Assembly: GCF_903815225.1 (NCBI RefSeq)
Contig: NZ_LR813084.1
Location: 3,514,501 to 3,578,500, forward strand
Direction of reading: 5' to 3'
Length of the DNA: 64,000 nt
From: Delftia tsuruhatensis
Lineage (GTDB): Bacteria; Pseudomonadota; Gammaproteobacteria; Burkholderiales; Burkholderiaceae_C
The position numbers were made by a program, and so were the translations under genes. Of this stretch, positions 8,447-15,853 are shown piece after piece. How positions within the stretch are numbered: position 1 is the stretch's first letter; the number at the start of each line of letters is the position of its first letter. The notes beneath the pieces are model-generated. The model was given only the letters and a program-made list of their open reading frames with translations, did no database searches and had not been told where the DNA came from.

Positions 8447-9223
8447 TCAAGCCTCGAAGCGGCCATGGCGGCCCGCTCCCCCGACAAAACTGGCCGCGCC
8501 AGCCTGGCCTTCGGCCACCACCATGGGCGTGCCCCGTGCCCCCTCGTTGCGCAAGGCCTCGACCAGCGGCAGGTCCCATTGCGCATAGGCCGATGCGCGG
8601 TCGGCCAGCATGCACTGCTGGGGAAATGCAGCGATCTGCCGCGCCAGCGCCAGCGCCTCGCCCAAGGCCCCCTGGGGCGGTGCCACGCTGTTGACCAGGC
8701 CCATGGCCCGGGCCTCGGGTGCAGGAACGGCGCGGCCCGTGAGGATCATGTCCATCGCGCGGCCCATGCCGACAATGCGTGGCAGGCGTACCGTGCCACC
8801 GTCGATCAGCGGCACGCCCCAGCGCCGGCAAAAGACCCCGAAGACCGCATCCTCGTCGGCCACGCGCAGGTCGGCCAGCAGGGCCAGCTCCAGCCCGCCC
8901 GCCACCGCATAGCCGTTGACCGCCGCGATCAGGGGCTTGGACAGTGCCAGCCGCGTCGGCCCCATGGGCCCCGCACCGCCGCCTTGCGGGTCCAGCTCGT
9001 TGCGCAGGTCGGGATCGGATACCACGCCCAGATCCGCGCCCGCGCAGAAATGCCCGCCGGCGCCCGTGAGCACGGCCACGCGCAATGCCGGGTCGCTTTC
9101 AAAGCGCTCGAATGCCTGTCGCAACTCCTGCGCCATGGGCCGGTGCACCGCGTTGCGCTTGCCCGGCCGGTTCATGGTGATGACGCATACCGCGCCCTCG
9201 ACCGCGAAATCCACGAACTCCAT
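8447..9223 (-). CDS. Enoyl-CoA hydratase/isomerase
   Basis: A 258-residue crotonase-fold protein. The oxyanion-hole segments are HFCAGADLG near residue 63 and the AVNGYAVAGGLELALLADLR stretch. It hydrates or isomerises enoyl-CoA thioesters. The first catalytic position of canonical hydratases (Glu in the FCAGADIxE context) is not obvious, so the exact reaction is open. It is the first gene of a two-gene operon with the acyl-CoA ligase. A PaaX-like regulator is transcribed divergently 96 bp away, suggesting local control of an aromatic or organic-acid activation pathway. Start ATG 9223 (MEFVDF) follows AGGAGG. Confidence 0.85.
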   Translation of the reverse strand: MEFVDFAVEGAVCVITMNRPGKRNAVHRPMAQELRQAFERFESDPALRVAVLTGAGGHFCAGADLGVVSDPDLRNELDPQGGGAGPMGPTRLALSKPLIAAVNGYAVAGGLELALLADLRVADEDAVFGVFCRRWGVPLIDGGTVRLPRIVGMGRAMDMILTGRAVPAPEARAMGLVNSVAPPQGALGEALALARQIAAFPQQCMLADRASAYAQWDLPLVEALRNEGARGTPMVVAEGQAGAASFVGGAGRHGRFEA

Positions 9224-9279
9224 GTCTGCCTCCTGAATCGCACTGTCCCGCCCGCGCCGGCTGCCAGGTCCGGGACATG

Positions 9280-9307
9280 TTGCAATCCATGCTAGGAAGC
9301 ATTGCAA
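9280..9307. promoter_or_regulatory. Inverted repeat between hydratase and PaaX-like genes
   Basis: TTGCAAT (9280-9286) and ATTGCAA (9301-9307) form a perfect 7-bp dyad spaced by 14 bp in the 96-bp divergent promoter region, 13 bp before the PaaX-like start codon. By position it could be the operator of that regulator. It does not match the known Escherichia coli PaaX site, so this is inference only. Confidence 0.35.
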
Positions 9308-9319
9308 GGTTTCACAACG

Positions 9320-10138
9320 ATGGACAAGTCATGTAATGTCGTGCCGCCCCGCCCCAGCGGCCCCGACCTGATGCTGGACCTGCTGGTGGCACGCGGCCAG
9401 CCGCTGCCGGCATCGGCCCTGCTGCGCGCCGGCGAGCTGCTGGGCCTTGGGGAAACCACGGTGCGCGTCAGCCTCACGCGGCTGGTGGCCCAGGGCAAGA
9501 TCGCGCGCTGCGGGCGCGGCAGCTACCGGGCGCAGGCCCTGGACCCGTCGCTGTCCCGCACCGTCGATGGCTGGCGCCAGCGCGAGTCTCGGCGCGCGCC
9601 CTGGCAGGGCCGCTGGCTGGCCGTGCATGATGCGGCCGTACCGCGTTCGGACAAGACATGCTGGCGGCGTCACCAGCGGGCCCTGGGCCTGCTGGGCTTC
9701 GCCGGGCTCGAACAGGGGCTGCGGGTGCGGCCCGACAATCTGGCCGGCGGCCTGCCCGCGCAGCGCGATGAGCTGCGCTCCCTGGGCCTGTCGGGAGCAG
9801 CGCTGATGTTCCTGGCACAGGATTTCGACGAGGCCATGCTGGCCCGCGCACGCTCGCTGTGGGATGTGCGTGCGTTGCAATCGGCCCACCGCCACTGGCT
9901 GGACATGGTGCAGGCCAGCCATGCGCGCCTGCAAGGCATGCCGCTTGCCTCAGCCGTGCGCGAGTCCCTGCTGCTGGGCCGCCAGGCCATCGCCCACCTG
10001 CTGCGCGACCCCCTGCTGCCCGAGGAGCTGATGCCCTCCGCCGCGCGCCAGTCACTGCACCAGGCGCTGCTGGGCTACCAGGACACCGCCCTGGGCCTGT
10101 GGCTGCGCTGGCTGGAGCACGGCCGGCCAGACTCCTGA
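9320..10138 (+). CDS. PaaX-like transcriptional regulator
   Basis: A 272-residue protein with an N-terminal winged helix-turn-helix (residues about 15-80, including LGLGETTVRVSLTRLVAQGKI) and a long C-terminal PaaX-type domain. PaaX represses phenylacetate catabolism and is released by phenylacetyl-CoA; relatives respond to other acyl-CoAs. It is transcribed divergently from an enoyl-CoA hydratase and an acyl-CoA ligase, so the effector is plausibly an acyl-CoA made by that ligase. The start MDKSCNVV at 9320 was taken as the first codon well placed relative to the HTH; an in-frame ATG at 9302 would add six residues. Confidence 0.75.
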   Translation: MDKSCNVVPPRPSGPDLMLDLLVARGQPLPASALLRAGELLGLGETTVRVSLTRLVAQGKIARCGRGSYRAQALDPSLSRTVDGWRQRESRRAPWQGRWLAVHDAAVPRSDKTCWRRHQRALGLLGFAGLEQGLRVRPDNLAGGLPAQRDELRSLGLSGAALMFLAQDFDEAMLARARSLWDVRALQSAHRHWLDMVQASHARLQGMPLASAVRESLLLGRQAIAHLLRDPLLPEELMPSAARQSLHQALLGYQDTALGLWLRWLEHGRPDS

Positions 10139-10214
10139 GGTCTTGCCAAACTGCATACACTTGCGGGCTTCGCGCCGGCAGCCGCCGGTGCCTTTGCCCT
10201 GTTGCCGATCTCCC

Positions 10215-11165
10215 ATGCAAGCCCTGCTCGACGCCATCGCCCGGATGGAGCCCGCCACCGACGCCCATCGCATCTTCCACGGCCGGGGAGGCCTGTACCC
10301 CGGCTGCGAACACCTTGCGCTGGACGCCTTCCCTCCCGTGCTCGTGCTCACCAGCTTTGCGCCGCTGGACGACAGCGCGCTGGCCGCCATCGCCGACGCG
10401 CTGGGCCGGCGCTGGAGCGAGATCGCCCCGGGCCAGCCCCTGAACTGGGTCTACCAGCTGCGCCAGAGCGCCGCCCCGGCCGAAACCCGGCTCATGGCCG
10501 GCGAGGTGCCCGACCCGCACGTGGTCACCGAGTCCGGTGCCCGCTACCGCGTGCACGTGCTGCGCGGCCAGAACCATGGCCTGTTCCTGGACATGGCCGA
10601 AGGCCGGCGCTGGGTGCGCGAGCATGTGGCCGCCCACCCCGAGCACCGCTTCGGCCTCAAGGTGCTCAACCTGTTCGCCTACACCTGTGCCTTCTCGGTG
10701 GTGGCGCTGCAGGCCGGTGCCCGCCAGGTGGTGAACATGGACATGGCCCAGGGCGCGCTGGCCACGGGCCAGCAGAACCACCGACTCAACGATCTGTCGG
10801 GCGCCGGCTTCCTGGCCCACGACATTTTCAGCAGCTGGGGCAAGATCACGCGCGGCGGCCCCTACCACCTGATCGTGGTGGACCCGCCCAGCTACCAGAA
10901 GGGCAGCTTCGTCGCCACCAAGGACTACGCCCGGCTGATGCGCCGCCTGCCAGGCCTGCTACGCCCCGGCGGCCATGTGCTGCTGTGCCTGAACGCGCCC
11001 GAGATGGGCACGCGGTTCCTGACCTCGCAGATGCAGGAAGCAGCGCCCGAGCTGGCGTTCGTCGAGCGCGTGGCCAACCCGGCCACTTTCGCCGACATCG
11101 ATGCCGAGCGCAGCCTCAAGGTGCTGGTCTACAGAGCGCCCGATGTGCCCGATGCGGCCACCTGA
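10215..11165 (+). CDS. Class I SAM-dependent rRNA methyltransferase-like protein (RlmI/RlmK type)
   Basis: A 316-residue methyltransferase. The N-terminal third resembles the RlmI accessory region, followed by RGQNHGLFLDMAEGRRWV, the SAM-binding LNLFAYTCAFSVVALQAGA and the catalytic-loop motif VVDPPSYQKGSF. RlmI-family enzymes methylate cytosine C5 of 23S rRNA; a DPPS rather than a Cys-containing loop also fits small-molecule or guanine N2 methylation as in RlmK. The N-terminal PUA domain of RlmI is not evident, so the substrate is left open. The start ATG 10215 (MQALLDA) has no strong SD. The gene stands alone. Confidence 0.75.
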   Translation: MQALLDAIARMEPATDAHRIFHGRGGLYPGCEHLALDAFPPVLVLTSFAPLDDSALAAIADALGRRWSEIAPGQPLNWVYQLRQSAAPAETRLMAGEVPDPHVVTESGARYRVHVLRGQNHGLFLDMAEGRRWVREHVAAHPEHRFGLKVLNLFAYTCAFSVVALQAGARQVVNMDMAQGALATGQQNHRLNDLSGAGFLAHDIFSSWGKITRGGPYHLIVVDPPSYQKGSFVATKDYARLMRRLPGLLRPGGHVLLCLNAPEMGTRFLTSQMQEAAPELAFVERVANPATFADIDAERSLKVLVYRAPDVPDAAT

Positions 11166-11199
11166 CCGGCCCTGCCCTTGAGCGTGCTGGCCAGCTGGG

Positions 11200-12366
11200 C
11201 TAGAGCCGCCCCCACTCGCGCAGGCGCCGGTACAGCAGCCCGCGCGAGACGCCCAGCATGCGGGCGGCGCGCGAGATATTCCCCTGGCAGCGGGCCAGTG
11301 CCTGCTCGATCAATTCGCGGCTGGCCTCGCCCAGGGAGGATGGCGCCTCGGCTGGCATCCCTGGCGGAGGCCCGGCCGGCGACCCGGACGGCAAGTCCTG
11401 ATCGGCCAACGGTGGGCCTTCGTCCAGCTGGGCCTGCACCCACAGCGTCAACCCCGTGGGCAACATCTGCGGCCGCGCCTGTCCATGATGGGCCAGCGCC
11501 AGCAGCTGCTTCAGCCCCAGGCCGAACACCTCCTCGGCCTCCGGTGCCTGCGCAGGCCGGCGCGGGCTGTCGAACAGTTGTGCGCCCACGCCGTTGAACC
11601 AGCACACGCGGCCTTCGCCATCGACGGCGGCCAATCCCTCCAGCGGCGTGCCGAACATGCTCCTGCTGGACTGGAAGCGCAGCAGCAGGTGCATGCGCGC
11701 CGCCCCCACCAGCAGCCGGTTTTCGATACTGGTGGCGTACATGTGGGCCATGGCGCCCGCATCGAAGCGGAACGGACCGGCCTCGCTGCTCAAATCCAGC
11801 ATGGCCACGGTGCGCCCGCTGGCGTCGCGCACGGGCGCGGCCGCGCAGTGCAGCGAAGCCAGGCAGCGGAAGAAATGCTCGCCACCGCGCACATGGCAAA
11901 CCTCGCCCGTGCGCACCGCCACGCCCGGCGCGCCCGTGCCCACGGCGTCCTCGGCGATGTTCACTCCCACGCGCGCGGCCGACAGCAGCAGCGGCCCGTC
12001 GCCCGGCGTGGGGCGCGAGGCGATGAGCACCACGCCCTCGCTGCAGGTCAGCATGGCGCGCGCCTGGCTGCCCGCGATGACCGTCTCCAGCTCTGCGATG
12101 GGATCCTTGGCGGCTTCGATCAGCGCGCGGTTGCGTGTCAGCAAGGTGGCCGTGCGGATCTTGCTGACCGGGTCGAAGCTGATCTTCTCGTCGGGGCGGC
12201 GGCTGGCGCCCAGGCAGCGCGTCCACGATTGCAGCACGGGCTCGGACACCAGGCCCGAGGGACGCTCGCCACGTTCGAAATAGCGTTCGCGCGCCAGCGC
12301 CACCCTGTCCTGCCGCGTGGCATAGAAGGGGTTGGAGGGCAAATGCGCGGGAGGATCCTGGTGCAT
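11200..12366 (-). CDS. GAF/Fis-type transcriptional regulator, AcoR-like without AAA+ domain
   Basis: A 388-residue regulator. The N-terminal segment (SEPVLQSWTRCL) and GAF domain at about 95-200 (GVNIAEDAVGTGAPGV) match AcoR-type activators of acetoin and alcohol catabolism. A PAS-like region follows at about 235-290 (VDGEGRVCWFNG). The C-terminal Fis HTH (about 345-386) contains CQGNISRAARMLGVSRGLLY. The central AAA+ sigma-54 ATPase (GAFTGA, Walker A) is absent, so it should work with sigma-70 promoters. A 17-bp dyad in its own promoter recurs upstream of the PQQ alcohol dehydrogenase, suggesting it controls alcohol oxidation and itself. It diverges from a TonB receptor. Confidence 0.8.
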   Translation of the reverse strand: MHQDPPAHLPSNPFYATRQDRVALARERYFERGERPSGLVSEPVLQSWTRCLGASRRPDEKISFDPVSKIRTATLLTRNRALIEAAKDPIAELETVIAGSQARAMLTCSEGVVLIASRPTPGDGPLLLSAARVGVNIAEDAVGTGAPGVAVRTGEVCHVRGGEHFFRCLASLHCAAAPVRDASGRTVAMLDLSSEAGPFRFDAGAMAHMYATSIENRLLVGAARMHLLLRFQSSRSMFGTPLEGLAAVDGEGRVCWFNGVGAQLFDSPRRPAQAPEAEEVFGLGLKQLLALAHHGQARPQMLPTGLTLWVQAQLDEGPPLADQDLPSGSPAGPPPGMPAEAPSSLGEASRELIEQALARCQGNISRAARMLGVSRGLLYRRLREWGRL

Positions 12367-12393
12367 GACGGAAATCAAGACTGCCGCGATTGT

Positions 12394-12410
12394 TGTTCCG
12401 CCATGGCACA
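12394..12410. promoter_or_regulatory. 17-bp operator TGTTCC-N5-GGCACA in divergent promoter
   Basis: TGTTCCGCCATGGCACA is a near-palindrome (half-sites TGTTCC and GGCACA, one mismatch) located 28 bp upstream of the GAF/Fis regulator start and 82 bp upstream of the TonB receptor start. The same spacing and half-sites occur as a perfect palindrome at 15714-15730 before the PQQ alcohol dehydrogenase gene. It is probably the binding site of the neighbouring regulator. Confidence 0.5.
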
Positions 12411-12491
12411 AGACAGCACTAGGGAAATCACCCGTGTTGGAATGGCCTTGTGCGCTCGCTAACCTCGGGCATCTGTCCATGCCCCGCCACG

Positions 12492-14681
12492 ATGCAACGC
12501 CACCGACCTCCACCGCCCTCTCTCGCCGCCCGCCATGCCCTGGGCCCCGCCCTGGCCTGCGCGCTGCACGCGCTGTCCGCGCAGGCACAGGACCGCACCC
12601 ACGAGACCAGCGATGCCATGCTGGCCCCCGTGGTCATCAACGCCAGCCAGGACGGGGCCGCGGCAGGGCCCGACCTCTGGCGCTCCACGGCCGCCATCGA
12701 CAGCGTGGACGGCGGCCTGCTGCGCGAGGGCCAGATGCAGATCAACCTGTCCGAAGGCCTGGCGCGCGTGCCGGGCATCGTGGTGCTCAACCGCCAGAAC
12801 TTCGCGCAGGACCTGCAGATCTCGGTGCGCGGCTTCGGGGCGCGCTCGACGTTCGGCGTGCGCGGCCTGCGCCTGTACGTGGACGGAATTCCCGCCGGCG
12901 CCCCGGACGGTCAGGGACAGGCCGCCAGCTTCACGCTGGGCAATGCGGCGCACCTCGACGTGGTGCGCGGCCCCGCCGCCGTGCTCTACGGCAACAGCGC
13001 GGGCGGCGCCCTGCTGCTGTACACCGAGGATGGCGAGCAGCCCGGCCTGTGGCGCAGCGGCATGGCCGTGGGCCCGGACGGGCTGTGGCGCCTGTCCACC
13101 CAGTTGCGCGGCACGCTGGGCGGTGACGCAGCAGCCGGCTCCGCCCCCTGGCGCTACGCCCTGCACATCGAACGCTTCGCCACCGATGGAATGCGCCCCC
13201 AGTCGGCCGCCGACCGCAGCACGGCCCACATGAAGCTCTCGCGCCAGCAAGGCGATGACCACTGGCTGCTGCAATACCAGGAACAGCGCCTGAACGCCCA
13301 GGACCCCCTGGGCCTGACGCGCGCCGAATTCGAGGCCGACCCGGGCCAGACCACGGCCGCCGCGCTGCGCTTCGATACGCGAAAAAGCGTGCGCCAGCGC
13401 CAGCTGGGCGCCGCCTGGCAGCACCGCCTCGACGGCCGGCAGCGCCTGGAACTCATGGCCTATGCCGGCACACGCTCCGTGCTGCAGTACCAGTCCATTC
13501 CCGTGGCCACCCAGGCACCCCCATCGCACCCGGGGGGCATCATCGACCTGGACCGCGACTACGCAGGCATGAATCTGCGCTGGCGCCGCACGTACGAGGA
13601 CGTGGCCGGCGGCACGCTGGACTGGTCGGCGGGCGTGGCCTACGACTGGCAAGGCGAGACGCGGCGCGGCTACGAGAACTTCGTCGGCAGCCAGCTCGGC
13701 GTGATGGGCCGTCTGCGCCGCGACGAACGCAACCAGGCACGCTCGGCCGACCCCTATGTGCAGGCCGAATGGCGCACGCAGACCCTGGGCCTGAGCGCCG
13801 GCCTGCGCCAGGCGCGCGTGCGCTACCGCTCGGAGGACCATTTCATCGTCACCGGCAATGGTGACGACAGCGGCGCCATGGCCTGGCGCGGCTGGCTGCC
13901 CTCGCTGGGCCTGCGCGTGAACCTGTTGCCCGGGCTGGTGGCCCACGCCTCGGTGGGCCGGGGCATGGAGACACCCACGCTCAACGAGACCGCCTACCGG
14001 CCCGGCGGACGAAGCGGCCTGAACACCGCCCTGGCGGCCAGCGCCCACAACACGGTCGAGGTCGGCCTGCGCGGGCGCCATGGCCACGCGGGCTGGAACC
14101 TCACGCTGTTCGAGACCCACACCCAGCGCGAGCTCACGGTGCTGTCCAACACGGGCGGGCGCGCCACCTACCAGAACGCGGGCCGCACGCTGCGGCGTGG
14201 CCTGGAATTCGCGGGCAACGCGCAATGGGGCCCGCTGACCGCCAGCACCGCGCTGACCCTGCTGCAGGCGCGCTACCGCGACGGCTTCCTGACCTGCGAC
14301 GGCACGCCCTGCACCACGCCCACGGCCCTGGTGGCACCCGGCTCACGCCTGGCAGGCACATCGCCCCGGCGCCTGTGGACCGAGCTGGCCTGGCGCCTGT
14401 CCCCCCAATGGACCTGGACCGTGGACATGCTGCACAGCGGCCCCGTGGCCGTGAACGACCGCAACACCGACCGTGCCGCCGGCTATACGGTCTGGGGTTC
14501 CAGCCTGCGCTGGTCGCGGCAATGGCAGCAATGGGGCGCGCAGGCCTTCGTGCGGGTCGACAACCTGACGGACCGGCACTACGCGGGCTCGGTCATCGTC
14601 AACGAGGGCAACCAGCGCTACTTCGAGCCGGGCGCGGGCCGGGGGCTGTCGGCCGGTGTGACAGTCAGCCGGGCTTTCTGA
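12492..14681 (+). CDS. TonB-dependent outer-membrane receptor
   Basis: A 729-residue outer-membrane receptor. After a signal peptide ending LSAQAQ there is a plug domain (about residues 45-165) with VPGIVVLNRQN, ISVRGFGARSTFGVRGL and VDVVRGPA-like LDVVRGPAAVLYGNSAGGALL. The remainder is a 22-strand barrel closing with the C-terminal strand that ends in SRAF. It takes up a large ligand, usually an Fe complex or another scarce nutrient, using TonB energy. No siderophore gene is nearby. It shares a 125-bp divergent promoter region with the GAF/Fis regulator; the operator there may control both. The ligand is unknown; a PQQ or metal-related role is possible given the neighbouring quinoprotein. 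Confidence 0.85.
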   Translation: MQRHRPPPPSLAARHALGPALACALHALSAQAQDRTHETSDAMLAPVVINASQDGAAAGPDLWRSTAAIDSVDGGLLREGQMQINLSEGLARVPGIVVLNRQNFAQDLQISVRGFGARSTFGVRGLRLYVDGIPAGAPDGQGQAASFTLGNAAHLDVVRGPAAVLYGNSAGGALLLYTEDGEQPGLWRSGMAVGPDGLWRLSTQLRGTLGGDAAAGSAPWRYALHIERFATDGMRPQSAADRSTAHMKLSRQQGDDHWLLQYQEQRLNAQDPLGLTRAEFEADPGQTTAAALRFDTRKSVRQRQLGAAWQHRLDGRQRLELMAYAGTRSVLQYQSIPVATQAPPSHPGGIIDLDRDYAGMNLRWRRTYEDVAGGTLDWSAGVAYDWQGETRRGYENFVGSQLGVMGRLRRDERNQARSADPYVQAEWRTQTLGLSAGLRQARVRYRSEDHFIVTGNGDDSGAMAWRGWLPSLGLRVNLLPGLVAHASVGRGMETPTLNETAYRPGGRSGLNTALAASAHNTVEVGLRGRHGHAGWNLTLFETHTQRELTVLSNTGGRATYQNAGRTLRRGLEFAGNAQWGPLTASTALTLLQARYRDGFLTCDGTPCTTPTALVAPGSRLAGTSPRRLWTELAWRLSPQWTWTVDMLHSGPVAVNDRNTDRAAGYTVWGSSLRWSRQWQQWGAQAFVRVDNLTDRHYAGSVIVNEGNQRYFEPGAGRGLSAGVTVSRAF

Positions 14682-14701
14682 GGTGAGGTGTGCAACGGAC
14701 C

Positions 14702-14800
14702 CTACGGCCACGGGTCCAGAAGGATCGCCGCCAGGATGGCAAGCACCGCCACAGCGATGAGCAGGTCGGGCAAGGCCAGGCCCGGACGGACCCGCTTCAC
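14702..14800 (-). CDS. Mini-pilin-like peptide, 32 residues (possible truncated prepilin)
   Basis: A 32-residue frame starting with GTG, overlapping the upstream stop as GTGA. It encodes a class-III-like prepilin N-terminus: basic leader VKRVRPG, then LALPDLLIAVAVLAILAAI, and stops soon after. It resembles the G/F-TLIELLIAVAVIGILAAI start of type IV pilins, but position +5 is Asp rather than Glu and the globular domain is absent. It may be the stump of a pilin gene or a tiny pilin-like membrane peptide. Translational coupling to the gene before it is likely. Confidence 0.45.
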   Translation of the reverse strand: MKRVRPGLALPDLLIAVAVLAILAAILLDPWP

Positions 14801-15351
14801 GGCCTGACCCTGATCATGTAGGTGTTCTGGCCAGCGACATCCTGCCGCCGCCCGTCGGCAGGCCCTTGCCAGGCGACGCGGATGCTGCAGCTGCGGGTCA
14901 TGTCGCTCGCGGCCTGGGAATCCGCCGCCTCGGCGGCGCTGTCCAGGCACTGCACATCCAGCCGTGCCTGGGGCAAGGCCGCCAGAAGGCGGTCGCGCCA
15001 TGCCCCCAGGTCCGCCACCGCGCGAGCCTGCGCCGTGCAGGCACCGCATTCCGGGGCCGGCGACGGGACGGCCAGATAGTCACAGCCCCGCACACGACCA
15101 CCGCCCGTGCTGAAGCACGGGGAAATCGCCGTATCGGCCCAGAACCGGCGATTGGCGTGCATGGCCGAAGCCAGGCTGGTGGCGTGCATGACGGCGATGT
15201 CGTGCAGGTCCGCATTCCTCGACTGGGCCATGCCCTTGAGTGTCACGAAGGCGGAACCCAGCATGCCCAAGGCCACCACAGTGAATATCAGCAAAATCTC
15301 GAAAAGCAGAAAATGCCGTGGTCCGGCCATTGGTTTCGATGTCATTTTCAT
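14797..15351 (-). CDS. Type IV pilin-like protein (PilV-like minor pilin)
   Basis: A 184-residue protein with an N-terminal hydrophobic helix FLLFEILLIFTVVALGMLGS preceded by a short basic leader, as in PilV-type minor pilins. If cleaved before Phe, Glu lies at +5 as expected, but the residue at -1 is His instead of the required Gly, so processing by prepilin peptidase is doubtful. The globular region contains SLASAMHANRRFWADT, typical of PilV, and four or more Cys that could form disulfides. Its start codon overlaps the stop of an 80-residue frame (ATGA) and its stop overlaps the start of the mini-pilin frame (GTGA). No other pilus gene is near. Confidence 0.6.
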   Translation of the reverse strand: MKMTSKPMAGPRHFLLFEILLIFTVVALGMLGSAFVTLKGMAQSRNADLHDIAVMHATSLASAMHANRRFWADTAISPCFSTGGGRVRGCDYLAVPSPAPECGACTAQARAVADLGAWRDRLLAALPQARLDVQCLDSAAEAADSQAASDMTRSCSIRVAWQGPADGRRQDVAGQNTYMIRVRP

Positions 15352-15590
15352 TCCAGAATATTGAAGAAAACCGCGTCCAACACCCGTGCCATCCATTGCG
15401 GCGCATGCCAGCGCATCGGCAATGCCTTCCGGGTCGATGGCACGCCATCGATGTCCATGTCGTCAGTGACAGGCCGGCGACTGACTTCAGCCAGGCAGCG
15501 TCGAAATCGCGGAGATGCGAGAGAGTCGGTGGAAAAACCGCATTCCGGAAAGGCCGGCATATCCATGCGAATGGGAGCATTCACCATCAC
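15348..15590 (-). CDS. Small hypothetical protein coupled to the PilV-like gene
   Basis: An 80-residue frame (GTG start, MVNAPIRMDMPAFPE) that ends in an ATGA overlap with the PilV-like start. It has no signal peptide or membrane segment and I do not recognise it. It contains two Cys and a basic middle. GGGGAG lies immediately before the GTG, which is too close for it but suitable for the in-frame GTG two codons on. The overlap with a plausible pilin gene is the main reason to call it; it could also be a leader or chance frame. Confidence 0.35.
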   Translation of the reverse strand: MMVNAPIRMDMPAFPECGFSTDSLASPRFRRCLAEVSRRPVTDDMDIDGVPSTRKALPMRWHAPQWMARVLDAVFFNILE

Positions 15591-15713
15591 TCCCCGATAA
15601 AAAAATAATGGACAAATGGCCTGACTGCCAATATCCCGAGATTAGAGAAATCAACGCGCGTAATCCATAAGAGGATTCTTAAAGCTGCGACCCGTGCGAT
15701 GCCCGGGCACCGC

Positions 15714-15730
15714 TGTTCCACGGTGGAACA
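15714..15730. promoter_or_regulatory. Perfect 17-bp palindrome TGTTCC-N5-GGAACA upstream of PQQ-ADH
   Basis: TGTTCCACGGTGGAACA is a perfect dyad (8-bp arms, one central base) 124 bp upstream of the alcohol dehydrogenase start codon. It has the same half-sites and spacing as the dyad at 12394-12410 in front of the GAF/Fis regulator. This is the best candidate operator for induction of the quinoprotein operon. The remaining 5' region down to the gene is A+T-poor except for a T7 run at about 15774-15780; no clear sigma-54 element is seen. Confidence 0.55.
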
Positions 15731-15853
15731 CAACGGCCTGCGGGTAAATCCGAGTGTTGTGACGCGTGGTGGCTTTTTTTATCGTCTTCTCCATGGCGCT
15801 CTGCCCGTGCGCGCCATGCACGCAAGAACACCCCACACAGGAGACGAGACAAC

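Noticed and set aside
15731-15853. Sigma-54 promoter before the PQQ alcohol dehydrogenase
   Set aside because: I looked for GG-N10-GC elements because AcoR-like regulators often use sigma-54; none fits, and the regulator here lacks the AAA+ domain.
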